Source: JAIEPM01 sp964546815 (GTDB lineage: Bacteria; Cyanobacteriota; Vampirovibrionia; Obscuribacterales; Obscuribacteraceae). From it: DNA of 64,000 bases. The DNA is taken from assembly GCA_964546815.1 (NCBI GenBank), contig CAZJLR010000004.1, positions 62,001 through 126,000 on the forward strand, given 5' to 3'. The notes beneath the pieces are model-generated. The model saw only the letters and a program-made list of their open reading frames with translations. It searched no databases and had not been told where the DNA came from. Below, piece by piece: positions 28,257 to 36,326 of the stretch (within the stretch, counting starts at the first letter, position 1; every line of letters begins with the position of its first letter). The position numbers and the translations under genes were made by a program.

Positions 28257-29270
28257 ATGATGACAAAAGCGGAATTTAGCAGCACTTACAATAACGGCTC
28301 TACTCCAGAGGGACTAACAACTGACGTTGTAGACGAGCTTCTATACACCGATGAGGAACCTTTGATCATCAATGAAGAAGAGCCTCTGGAAAAAGACCCC
28401 AGCGTGTTTGTCGCGATAGTCTCCAAAGGATTACCTGTAGACGATCCAGTTAGACTTTATCTGCGCGAAATCGGGCGCATACCGTTGCTCACTCAAGCAC
28501 AGGAAATTGAGCTAGCAAGGCAGATTGCGCAAGGCGGCTCAAGCGGATTAATCGCAAAACGCAAACTAAGCCAGGCTAACTTGAGACTCGTAGTTTCTAT
28601 AGCCAAAAAATTTATTGGTCGAGGAATGGCATTTCTAGACATGATTCAAGAAGGCAATCTTGGCTTGCTCAAAGCAGCAGAAAGATTTGATCATAGCCGA
28701 GGCTTCAAATTCAGCACTTATGCCACCTGGTGGATTCGCCAATCTATATCTCGCGCAATTTCGGATCAAGGTCGCAGCATTCGCATTCCAGTACATATGA
28801 TGGATACTATTCATCGCTTGAAGAAAACTGCCCGGCAAATTTCGCAGGACAAAGGTAGGAAAGCAACTGATGCAGAAATTGCAGAAGCAATGTCTATGAG
28901 CCTGGAAAGGCTGCAAGAAATTCTCAAAATCACTCAAATTCCAATTTCACTTGAAACACCGGTGGGCAAGGAGGAAGATGGAAAACTTGCAGACCTTATC
29001 GAAGACGCTGCGACAGAAACACCCACAAGCAAAGTAACTAAAGAGCTGCTCAGGGAAGACATAATTGCAGTTATGGCATCGTTATCTTCGCGTGAACGTG
29101 ATGTCCTTCGACTTCGTTTCGGTCTCGACGATGGACGCCAGAGAACACTTGAAGAGCTGGGCACCCTATTTGGTGTCACGCGCGAAAGAATCCGCCAGAT
29201 AGAAACCAAAGCATTGCGTAAGCTCAGACAACCAGATCGTAGCGATCGCCTCAGAGAGTATATCGACTAA
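28257..29270 (+). CDS. rpoD: RNA polymerase primary-type sigma factor (sigma-70 group 1/2)
   Basis: A 337-residue sigma-70 protein that directs promoter recognition. After an acidic ~60-residue N-terminus come region 1.2 (DDPVRLYLREIGRIPLLTQ), region 2 (NLRLVVSIAKKFIGRGMAFLDMIQEGNLGL, FKFSTYATWWIRQSI), region 3 (RIPVHMMDTIHRLKK) and region 4 (SSRERDVLRLRFGLDDG, TLEELGTLFGVTRERIRQIE). Region 1.1 is short, as in cyanobacterial SigA-type and group 2 factors. CAGAGGT upstream of ATGATG is the ribosome site. The stop overlaps that of the convergent gene by 4 bp. Whether it is the housekeeping factor or a group 2 paralogue cannot be settled here. Confidence 0.92.
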   Translation: MMTKAEFSSTYNNGSTPEGLTTDVVDELLYTDEEPLIINEEEPLEKDPSVFVAIVSKGLPVDDPVRLYLREIGRIPLLTQAQEIELARQIAQGGSSGLIAKRKLSQANLRLVVSIAKKFIGRGMAFLDMIQEGNLGLLKAAERFDHSRGFKFSTYATWWIRQSISRAISDQGRSIRIPVHMMDTIHRLKKTARQISQDKGRKATDAEIAEAMSMSLERLQEILKITQIPISLETPVGKEEDGKLADLIEDAATETPTSKVTKELLREDIIAVMASLSSRERDVLRLRFGLDDGRQRTLEELGTLFGVTRERIRQIETKALRKLRQPDRSDRLREYID

Positions 29271-30301
29271 ACGATAAGCACTGATGCGTTGTCACATTCA
29301 AAAGAAGACTCACCGCCGAGAAAGAGCATTCTCAGCAGGTTTCTATAGAATCCATATAATGGAATGCGAACAGACACTTCATCGCGCAATTTATCACGCA
29401 AGACTTTGAATGAACTATGTGAAGGTCCCGCCATGTGATCTAGCTCCAGGTAATAATTGCCCAGTGGTTGAACTTGCACTTCAAACAATTTGTCATGCCA
29501 TCTAGCCACACTCTTCAGTGCCTTCCACCCTGTTTTTTTCATTTCTGCAGGACTGCAAGTCAGGTAGTTTTTGGTTTCAATGAAATCAAGCAAGGTATCA
29601 GCTGGTCCTTTGCCGTTTGCTGGAATCACCATGCCCAGCGACTCCCAGACAGGATCGCCAATAGTGATTGTTTTCAGCATTTCGTGAACCTTGAGACAGG
29701 TCGCCTCATCCTCACATACTATTTTGATGCCGAATATGTCTTTGACATATTTACTGTATTGACGTAGGTGCTTGTCTCGGCTGACCAGTTGATCGAGATG
29801 AAACAATTCATCAGCAACTTTATTCCAGAGTTCTTCTTCAGCCTTGACTCGACTAGTCAGCCTGTTGACACCATTCTTGGTCTGAGCCCGAGGAATATAC
29901 TCCACAAAATTGGCAGTGAGCTCAAGAGGCAACCAGGCGCGATCTTTTTGATATCTAAAGTTGTCCAGCAAATGGTTTCCCAGATCAATGTCGAGTACTG
30001 AAAAAAGCGTTTCCTGGGTGATACGCTCTCTAATTAAGAAAGGTCGTGCTTCTACTGGAAGTGAACCTATTACATTGCTATGCAGCTCAAATGCGCCATC
30101 GAGCAGCAAATTAGAAAGTAAATTGGCCAAAGTATGAAGGTGCCTTTCGCCGTCTAAAATACACTGCCTGAAAGCAAAACGAACATCGGCAACAAGGCTT
30201 CTTTTTAACTCAAGACGAATGTGAGTACCGGGATTGGCTTCAAGCTCGTTTTTCTTTTCGCTAAGGTAGGTGACAAAATCGTGCAGGACCTGATTGTCCA
30301 T
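29267..30301 (-). CDS. diverged RelA/SpoT-like nucleotidyltransferase-fold protein
   Basis: About 344 residues from the ATG at 30301 (a TTG at 30334 is in frame). The C-terminal half follows the order of a (p)ppGpp synthetase domain. RLTSRVKAEEELWNK sits at the R-x-K-S position; VKDIFGIKIVCEDEATCLKV corresponds to the D-x-x-G-I-R strand. LDFIETKNYL and TGWKALKSVA sit at the DYI-x-x-PK and GYxSLH positions. FEVQVQPLGNYYLELDH matches EIQIRT...AE, with the catalytic Glu kept but Arg-Thr lost. The N-terminal half is helical and unrecognised, with no HD hydrolase motif. Alarmone synthesis is possible but unproven; a pseudo-enzyme is equally possible. Confidence 0.55.
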   Translation of the reverse strand: MDNQVLHDFVTYLSEKKNELEANPGTHIRLELKRSLVADVRFAFRQCILDGERHLHTLANLLSNLLLDGAFELHSNVIGSLPVEARPFLIRERITQETLFSVLDIDLGNHLLDNFRYQKDRAWLPLELTANFVEYIPRAQTKNGVNRLTSRVKAEEELWNKVADELFHLDQLVSRDKHLRQYSKYVKDIFGIKIVCEDEATCLKVHEMLKTITIGDPVWESLGMVIPANGKGPADTLLDFIETKNYLTCSPAEMKKTGWKALKSVARWHDKLFEVQVQPLGNYYLELDHMAGPSHSSFKVLRDKLRDEVSVRIPLYGFYRNLLRMLFLGGESSFECDNASVLIV

Positions 30302-30470
30302 AGCAAGTGATAACGGTGAATTTGTCGATCGCAACAGCCGAACCCAATGAAAAGGCGCTCCCCACTGCTTGATTATATTCGTTCATTTTAGTTTTGGAAG
30401 TTGGATCTTACTCAGAAGTCTCAGAAACGCCGCGAAGTGCCGAATTCAAAGCTTAATATATATTCCTGCC

Positions 30471-30508
30471 AAAACATCGACAGGCAATGCTCGGGAGCAT
30501 TGCCTGTC
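30471..30508 (-). terminator. intrinsic terminator of the 140-residue gene
   Basis: A perfect stem (30479-30491 with 30496-30508, extendable by one pair on paper) is followed on the minus strand by GATGTTTTGG. It lies about 60 nt after the stop of the minus-strand gene. Confidence 0.6.
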
Positions 30509-30567
30509 TTGATTGCACGAGGTGTTTTGGGGGGTCTCGTGTCAAAATCTGATTTTGGAGCCGAAGC

Positions 30568-30990
30568 TTAGCGGTGACGGAAGATTCTACCCATAATGCC
30601 AATGCCAAGCCCTACGCCGGCGCCCGTGGCAACGCCCTCGAGAACTCTTTCGCCGACAGATGGACGTTCGGGCTGCACAACCACAACATCAGGTTGAGCA
30701 GGAATCGGTGCGCCCCTGTAAGGCATTACAGAGCCATAACGTGGGTCTGAAATCTGCCAGGTTTCCTGTCCATTCGGCAATCTTGAAATTACAAGATCTG
30801 CGCCCATTCCCTTGTGGTCATGGTCATCGACCATACGGAGGAATTCGCGCTGAGCGTGAGGATCATTTTGAAGTTGGTAAAGGTCAGCGCGCAGCAAATG
30901 TTCTGCTTCACGAATGTCATGTCGATCTAATTCTCTAGCGACACTTTTTGCAGCTTCATTCCAAGCCGGATCTGCGTGTAACTCACTCAT
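30568..30990 (-). CDS. hypothetical protein with glycine-zipper C-terminus
   Basis: A 140-residue protein of unknown function with a GGAGG ribosome site. Residues 1-70 are charged and helical (REAEHLLRADLYQLQNDPHA). A middle Pro/Val-rich segment follows, and the last ~25 residues are a glycine-zipper-like helix (VLEGVATGAGVGLGIGIMG) ending in RIFRHR. The tail may insert in or associate with membranes. It is a single-gene unit ended by a strong hairpin. Confidence 0.7.
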   Translation of the reverse strand: MSELHADPAWNEAAKSVARELDRHDIREAEHLLRADLYQLQNDPHAQREFLRMVDDHDHKGMGADLVISRLPNGQETWQISDPRYGSVMPYRGAPIPAQPDVVVVQPERPSVGERVLEGVATGAGVGLGIGIMGRIFRHR

Positions 30991-31156
30991 CCCATACCTC
31001 CAATTTGCCGCGTATTACGCAACAACTTGTCCCATCCCATGAGCAGATTCTAAGTTCAGAACTTGGCAAAATCCCGGCATTTTTTTGGCATAAATTTGGC
31101 AAGACACGTAGTTTTCCCATAAATGCGCCCACTTGAACATTGCACTCAAGAAAAAC

Positions 31157-31204
31157 ACAAACAAAAGAAAGCCGGCACAGAGCTCATAAAGATGAGCTCT
31201 GTGC
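31157..31204 (-). terminator. intrinsic terminator of the phosphorylation-triad operon
   Basis: A perfect 13-bp stem, GCACAGAGCTCAT (31175-31187) with its complement (31192-31204) and a 4-nt loop, is followed on the minus strand by a T-rich tail. It sits about 30 nt after the vWA gene stop. Confidence 0.75.
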
Positions 31205-31235
31205 GCCGACCTTGCACTAAAAATCTCCTATTTAC

Positions 31236-32033
31236 TCAAAACAAACTAACTGGCGATGCTCCATTTGCGATTGCCACAGCCGACTGACTGAACAACTGAA
31301 AACGATTGCGAATCTCTTTGGGATCTTTAGTCACCACCTCTACGCACTCAGGCGGTATACCCATTTCAGCTCCTACTTTGCGAAAGTCAATCGAGCCAGA
31401 CTGGACACCCATGAAGAAAATGCGATGCTTCTCCATAGCAAGCATGTCTGTCACTAGTTTTTTCACTTGCGCAGCCTCAGTCTTCCCATCGTTGTTTCCG
31501 CCGTCAGACATCAGCAATGTAACAGAGCGAGTTTGCACTCCATATTGATCTTCCCACCATTTTGTCCTGGCAAGTACGCTTCCTAGAGCTTCGACCGCAC
31601 GGTCATACAAAGGAGTGCTGCAGCCATTGATGAAATTGCGTTTTTCCAGCCTGGGCGCAGCCCGCAATGCTCTCCACTGAAATTCAGTAGAGTCCCCAGT
31701 AATGTGCTTAGTGTATTTGTCTGACGGGTTAATCAGCATAGTCAGCGATTCGACACTGTTTACAGCGCGTGAAGAAAGCAGAGCTGAAACCACAAGGTTG
31801 TGCCCTTCGATAGCCGCGGCATGATTTTGATGATGTTCCATCGATGGTGTATTGTCGATTAACATACAAAGTAAGGTCATCTCGGTGACATTGGGGCGAA
31901 CCACTGGTGCCAACATGGTCTTATTTATACGAGCAGAAAGACCATCTAATATTTTCGCCGTGTGAGGCGAAATTTCTCCGGCCTGCTGAGCGTCTTTAAA
32001 AAGTTCAGATACATCTGGTGTTTGCTCAGTCAT
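31236..32033 (-). CDS. TerY-like von Willebrand factor A domain protein
   Basis: A 265-residue cytoplasmic vWA protein, last gene of a four-gene operon. The metal-ion-dependent adhesion site is recognisable: D60-N-T-P-S-M for DxSxS, the threonine in NGCSTPLYDRAV and the aspartate in LLMSDGGNND. The domain spans ~50-245. There is no signal peptide or C-terminal zinc ribbon. AAGGAG lies upstream of the ATG, 15 nt after the nicotinamidase gene. vWA proteins of this type are known to accompany a PP2C phosphatase and a protein kinase in Ter-related phosphorylation triads, which is exactly the neighbourhood seen here. Confidence 0.87.
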   Translation of the reverse strand: MTEQTPDVSELFKDAQQAGEISPHTAKILDGLSARINKTMLAPVVRPNVTEMTLLCMLIDNTPSMEHHQNHAAAIEGHNLVVSALLSSRAVNSVESLTMLINPSDKYTKHITGDSTEFQWRALRAAPRLEKRNFINGCSTPLYDRAVEALGSVLARTKWWEDQYGVQTRSVTLLMSDGGNNDGKTEAAQVKKLVTDMLAMEKHRIFFMGVQSGSIDFRKVGAEMGIPPECVEVVTKDPKEIRNRFQLFSQSAVAIANGASPVSLF

Positions 32034-32048
32034 GATAATTACTCCTTA

Positions 32049-33095
32049 TCAATTAAAAATTCTGGGATTTATATTGGGCCAATCTTGCATTGGTGTTTGC
32101 GAACTTACGATGTGCATTCCGGCTTTGCGGAAATCTTCAATCGCCTCTTGTCCCTGTTTTTCAAAACCAGGTACAGGGGAAGTGCAGTCAGACAGGATAT
32201 AGATTCGTTTTGCTAGATTTGCATCTTGCATGCGAATTTTTTTGAGAATGTCGTAAATGGCTGCACGCACACAGTGCGATTCGGCTTCGCCTGCGATAAT
32301 TAGAACCTCGTACTTGAGCAAATCTTCAATTGCTTTATCAGATTCTTCGCCGACAACTGTGCCATCATGAGCGCGGCTAACTTCAGTGCCGAAGGGTGAA
32401 TAATATTCACTTAGAGGCAAATCACCTTTAATTCGATATTGTGTTTTGCTATACCGTGCAATATCGTGGCAATCAATCGCTACTTGCACCGATGGCACAA
32501 GTGCATGCCCTGGACTACCCAGGCGCGCATGTATCGGCCAGACAACCAGCGGTGGCTTACCCAGGCGTGCAAGTTCTTCCGTGTAATGGATAACATAGCT
32601 CTGCAACCAGGGCAAATACTTCATATCGCCAAGAATGAGATATGCCATTTCAGGATTTACAAACCAGGTCTTGCCTATGTCGCCAGGCAAAATCAATGTA
32701 AAACCAGCAGGATGTTTGCCATCTTTATCAATCCAAAATGGCGGGTGAAAAATTTGGAAGAGGTAATGACTGTCCAGCGTTACAATAATGTCACTCAGCA
32801 CTCTCATATTGCGATAAATGAAATCGCAGATGTTTACGCTGTCTCCTACCGAAGCAGGCGCTATACTCAGCTCTCCATCAGACAAACAAAAAGTCTTTTG
32901 CTGGTCAATAATTGTCAACGCAACAGGCACATTATCTAAACGACGAGGCGCAATTTTATGTTGGCCTCGCCACTCGGACGACGCTGCGATCAATTGTGCA
33001 TAATCGGGCGTAAAGAACTCGCCAACTCTATTTCGATCATAAAAAGATGGAAAGGGTAATTCATAAGAACGTGAAACTGGATCTAAGACGTGCAT
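32049..33095 (-). CDS. nicotinamidase-like cysteine hydrolase
   Basis: A 348-residue isochorismatase-fold hydrolase, expected to convert nicotinamide to nicotinate in NAD salvage. The triad is complete: D64 (TIIDQQKTF), K223 (YRIKGDLPLSEYYSPFG, matching the KG...YSAF strand of PncA) and C275 (GEAESHCVRAA). A metal site is visible as D108, H110 and H117 in LDSHYLFQIFHPP. It is ~130 residues longer than bacterial PncA because of an N-terminal extension and a long insert around 120-200. It sits between the kinase and vWA genes (gaps 11 and 15 nt) with an AAGGAG site. Confidence 0.85.
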   Translation of the reverse strand: MHVLDPVSRSYELPFPSFYDRNRVGEFFTPDYAQLIAASSEWRGQHKIAPRRLDNVPVALTIIDQQKTFCLSDGELSIAPASVGDSVNICDFIYRNMRVLSDIIVTLDSHYLFQIFHPPFWIDKDGKHPAGFTLILPGDIGKTWFVNPEMAYLILGDMKYLPWLQSYVIHYTEELARLGKPPLVVWPIHARLGSPGHALVPSVQVAIDCHDIARYSKTQYRIKGDLPLSEYYSPFGTEVSRAHDGTVVGEESDKAIEDLLKYEVLIIAGEAESHCVRAAIYDILKKIRMQDANLAKRIYILSDCTSPVPGFEKQGQEAIEDFRKAGMHIVSSQTPMQDWPNINPRIFN

Positions 33096-33106
33096 GATAT
33101 GTCTCC

Positions 33107-35020
33107 TTATTTAAGATGATTTGAATTTAGAAACTGTTGTTTTGAATTTGCGCAAGCAGAGTCATTTCGAGCCTCGTTTCTTGCCTGCGTATTGACTAAA
33201 TAGACTTCTCCGGCATTCCACACATACAAACCTTTTGAGGAATAGATGAGCCTGTCATTAGTGCTCATGGCAGGAATCTCGAATTTTTTCTTCTCTACAA
33301 ATTGACCGTTTTCAATTTGAATTTGAAGCAAACCTCCGTTAACAGCTGAAAGCAATGCATGACCAGCCCCACATTTGCCGCTTATGCGGCCCAACCAACC
33401 ATCATCCGAAAGGGGAGCTTCAGCGCAGGCAAGCAAAGTGCCTTTGTAGTCGAAAGCGAAGCAGCAGTTAAGAAGTTCTGCGCCAGATTTTCTATGAGCT
33501 AAAAACCAGACAATGTCATCAGAAAAGTAAACCTCTGCATCTAAAACGTTTCCCGGAATCATGAAATCCGGAATATTCAACTTAGTGCTGTCTACACAAC
33601 TAAACAAGAAAGCTCTTTTGAACTCTGCGGCTTGATAAAAACCAAAGCCCCACTCGGCACCCAACCAGATTCTAGTTTGGTTGGAAAGAGCATCATGAAG
33701 TGCTTTACTGCGTTCGTTATTTTGCCCCCAAATAGTTCCTGCGTCCATCCAAACATAAGCTGAGCTGTTAGCTGCAAATACAGGAAATTCATTACGGTAT
33801 TTTTCTACGCTATGTTTTTGAGGCGAAAAATTAGGCTTCAGCGAAATGAGTGACTCATCTTTTGCAATTAGCGTGGCATCTCCGCAAAGCTCAAATTTCA
33901 TCCTGTTGTCGCAAGTGCCGCTCAGAACTACTCGTCCATGCTCTCGCATAAACTTGCCATCTTCCCAGTAAAGCAAGCGCAAGATTTCGTTTTGCACTTT
34001 CGCTTGCAAGATTCTTCCACCGCAATTAAATATCTTTGTTATAAGCACATCATTACTTGCGGTAATTTTTGGTTTTTGCGCAAGCACTGCTTTTACGCTA
34101 AACAACGGCGCAGAGTTATCTAATATTGCATCAAGCAATTTTTCTGGAAATGGCTCACGCTTATCAATTTGAAAAACACTCTGAAAATAATCGAGCAACT
34201 TAGGGTTAATGCTTGCAAGTGGATAGGCAGCCAGCGGAAACTGCACGTCTGGATGAAAGATTGAAATTCTATGCAGAGGGCGTTCGTTTGCTGCTATCCG
34301 ATTGCATGGATTTTTGGGTTTGAAAACACCTCCATAAGGATGCACGCATAATAGTGATTCAAATAGCATTACATTGAATGCGTACCAGTCCGAATTAGTA
34401 TTGTGCGGTCGCACCAAAGTCATTTGGCCGTCATGTAGGTCGCACAAAAGGGGGTCAACATAACGGTTACAAAATACCGTGCATAAAAACTTATCAAATT
34501 GCATTGAGTCGGCATCAATGAAATATGCAGTTTGATTTTTAAGCAAAACGTTCATTCCATTGAAATCGCCAACAACGACTCCAGCAGAGTGAATCAGAGA
34601 CAAAGTCTCGTAAATGCTTCTAAAAAAAGCCAGAATCTCTTTTCTATCGACTCCATCTGCTTCCTGAAAATCACGTCTGCAAAAATGCAAAAGTTGCACA
34701 CAGTCGTCCAAATAATCCATTGAATAAGCCATTATTTCGGCTGAATAGTCCGCTTTGTTGTAAATCAAATCCTGCGGCACAATTACGTTCTTCGGCAGAC
34801 CGCTGGGAAAGGAAGGCAATTTAGATTGTCTTTCTTTGTGCTTTTGTTCAGCTGCTTTTTGCAAAGCGGGTAATGAAGCAAAATTGGGATGATTGGCTTG
34901 TTTAAACAGCTTCATCGCAACTCTCTTACCCAGGCGATATATTTCGGCTTCACCGCCTTCACCTATCAAGTCTTTGCTGCTGAAGTTGATCTGTCTAGAA
35001 TTTAGGAATAACGGAGTCAT
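33107..35020 (-). CDS. protein kinase of a PP2C-kinase-vWA triad
   Basis: About 637 residues from the ATG at 35020, chosen because AGGAG lies 9 nt upstream and the PP2C stop is 4 nt before it; the frame extends to 35116. The kinase domain (~10-290) has GEGGEAEIYRLG and VAMKLFKQ. The HRD loop is modified to VVVGDFNGMNVLL, and DFG reads DAD (YFIDADSMQFDKF); the catalytic Asp, Asn and metal Asp remain. The C-terminal ~310 residues are beta-rich with regularly spaced Trp/Gly strands, possibly a propeller. The modified loop is typical of kinases in Ter-type triads, as far as I recall. Confidence 0.82.
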   Translation of the reverse strand: MTPLFLNSRQINFSSKDLIGEGGEAEIYRLGKRVAMKLFKQANHPNFASLPALQKAAEQKHKERQSKLPSFPSGLPKNVIVPQDLIYNKADYSAEIMAYSMDYLDDCVQLLHFCRRDFQEADGVDRKEILAFFRSIYETLSLIHSAGVVVGDFNGMNVLLKNQTAYFIDADSMQFDKFLCTVFCNRYVDPLLCDLHDGQMTLVRPHNTNSDWYAFNVMLFESLLCVHPYGGVFKPKNPCNRIAANERPLHRISIFHPDVQFPLAAYPLASINPKLLDYFQSVFQIDKREPFPEKLLDAILDNSAPLFSVKAVLAQKPKITASNDVLITKIFNCGGRILQAKVQNEILRLLYWEDGKFMREHGRVVLSGTCDNRMKFELCGDATLIAKDESLISLKPNFSPQKHSVEKYRNEFPVFAANSSAYVWMDAGTIWGQNNERSKALHDALSNQTRIWLGAEWGFGFYQAAEFKRAFLFSCVDSTKLNIPDFMIPGNVLDAEVYFSDDIVWFLAHRKSGAELLNCCFAFDYKGTLLACAEAPLSDDGWLGRISGKCGAGHALLSAVNGGLLQIQIENGQFVEKKKFEIPAMSTNDRLIYSSKGLYVWNAGEVYLVNTQARNEARNDSACANSKQQFLNSNHLK

Positions 35021-35024
35021 GGCA

Positions 35025-35993
35025 TTAAGCTCCTCTATTGCGACGCAACGCAAGCAGCGTGGTGTCGTCAGGCAAAAGCCCTTCTTCTCGGCGAAGAATC
35101 GCATCGCCATTTTCATCCCTTGCCAATTTCACGACTTCGCTATTTACCAGGCGCAACCACCCGGTAAGAGATTCAAACTCAGCAAATCGATTTGAGTTGG
35201 CTGCGGAAAACAAGCATGATTCTTCAAATACTTCAGGGAGACTGGCGACCAGACGGCTCTTACCAGGAATTTTCTTACCGGCAATGTCGAGCAGATCTAT
35301 GACGCCATCGGTTCCCAGTGCCAGTGTTTCGATATCGTCAGTATCAATGATTTCAAAAACCGAAAATGCCGGCGCCAGTTTTGGATGCAGCAGCGCCTTG
35401 CTCAGATAGTCCGGAGCATTCTCCACAAATGGACCAATCTTTCTAATTTTGCCGTTCAGGTAATAAACGCCGTCTCCGATGCCAAAAATTACTGTTCTCT
35501 TTGGGGTCACAACGGCAGCAAGAATCGTAAATAATAGATGGCTTCTTACAAAATCCAAAAATGACTGCTCTTCTCGCAAATTTGGCATTGGCAGGCAGGC
35601 TGTAGCCAAAAGTTCTAAGCGCATTAGATACTCAGCTTTTAGTTGCTCAAACCATTCGGAATCAAATTGATTTGAGCTTCTTCCTAATACGGCGCAAAGC
35701 ACAATTGGTGTGATTGCGGCAGCGTAGCGAGCGCCAAATTCAGAATGTGCCGTAGAACCGCAACCATCGTGAACACTTAGCACGATGGCATCTTCGATTG
35801 CGGTACACGAATAGGCATCTTGATTGTTTTTAGCAGACAGCAAATTTCCGCTTCCGATGTGCCTGCGACCAGTTACAGTACCGGCGGCAACATAGAAAGT
35901 GTCGATTAGTGATGCCAGGGGAGCTTTTAAGTGGTACATGTCAACCTTGCCAGTCCGAGTTAGCCCTGAGGGATACACCTTCCTCACGGTCAC
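35025..35993 (-). CDS. PP2C-family Ser/Thr phosphatase
   Basis: A 322-residue protein phosphatase, first gene of the operon. Metal-binding aspartates appear in order: NNQDAYSCT, VHDGCGSTAHSEFGA, LGTDGVIDLL and LPDDTTLLAL. It should dephosphorylate targets of the adjacent kinase. The start is uncertain: GTG at 35993 has no good ribosome site, while ATG at 35940 is preceded by AAGG and would still keep the whole domain. A TATCGT/ACGATA inverted repeat lies just upstream. Confidence 0.87.
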   Translation of the reverse strand: MTVRKVYPSGLTRTGKVDMYHLKAPLASLIDTFYVAAGTVTGRRHIGSGNLLSAKNNQDAYSCTAIEDAIVLSVHDGCGSTAHSEFGARYAAAITPIVLCAVLGRSSNQFDSEWFEQLKAEYLMRLELLATACLPMPNLREEQSFLDFVRSHLLFTILAAVVTPKRTVIFGIGDGVYYLNGKIRKIGPFVENAPDYLSKALLHPKLAPAFSVFEIIDTDDIETLALGTDGVIDLLDIAGKKIPGKSRLVASLPEVFEESCLFSAANSNRFAEFESLTGWLRLVNSEVVKLARDENGDAILRREEGLLPDDTTLLALRRNRGA

Positions 35994-36006
35994 GTCGGTA
36001 TTTAGT

Positions 36007-36025
36007 TATCGTTATTTTTACGATA
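36007..36025. promoter_or_regulatory. inverted repeat upstream of the triad operon
   Basis: TATCGT and ACGATA flank a 7-nt loop (TATTTTT), 14-32 nt upstream of the GTG start of the phosphatase gene. Position and symmetry suit an operator; no regulator is known. Confidence 0.35.
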
Positions 36026-36262
36026 CCTCCGATCCGACTTTTTGGCAAGAGGGGATAAACATCAAGTCAACCGATCTCAGACAACCAGATTCCAGCCCGC
36101 TAATTTAATGTACCTTTCACGCTATCTAGGAGATCGAACCCCTTTCACGTTTCGTGGCCTGATATTGGCCCGGTAGTGGCATACGTGTTACGCTTGCTGA
36201 CTCAAAAGGCGCTAAAAAACGCCACTCTGACCAGGACAATTCATTCTGACTTGAAACTGTTC

Positions 36263-36294
36263 AGAGCCCGCATAAACCAGCGGGCTCTATTTTC
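36263..36294 (+). terminator. terminator hairpin in the hisG leader
   Basis: AGAGCCCGC (36263-36271) pairs perfectly with GCGGGCTCT (36280-36288), followed by ATTTTC. With no plus-strand gene upstream, it could be an attenuator of the histidine operon or the end of a small RNA. Confidence 0.55.
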
Positions 36295-36326
36295 ATAATA
36301 TTGAGACCATTTACCAGAGAGCAACA

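Larger units (their letters stand above)
35994..36326. other. intergenic region and hisG leader
   Basis: This 333-bp gap separates the triad operon from the histidine operon. It holds the TATCGT inverted repeat near the left end, a direct repeat CCTTTCACG (around 36113 and 36142), a GGCG-CGCC hairpin near 36210 and a terminator hairpin 37 nt before hisG. No T-box signature, histidine-codon run or clear promoter was found. Confidence 0.5.

Noticed and set aside
32439..32939. 166-codon plus-strand frame within the nicotinamidase gene
   Set aside because: Antisense to a gene with intact catalytic residues; no ribosome site or family resemblance.
36113..36190. Possible tRNA on the minus strand (GGGGTTCGATCTCC resembles a T-arm)
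   Set aside because: No matching acceptor stem, anticodon arm or D-arm can be drawn around it.
35994..36326. T-box or classical his leader peptide before hisG
   Set aside because: No T-box core sequence and no run of histidine codons in any short frame.
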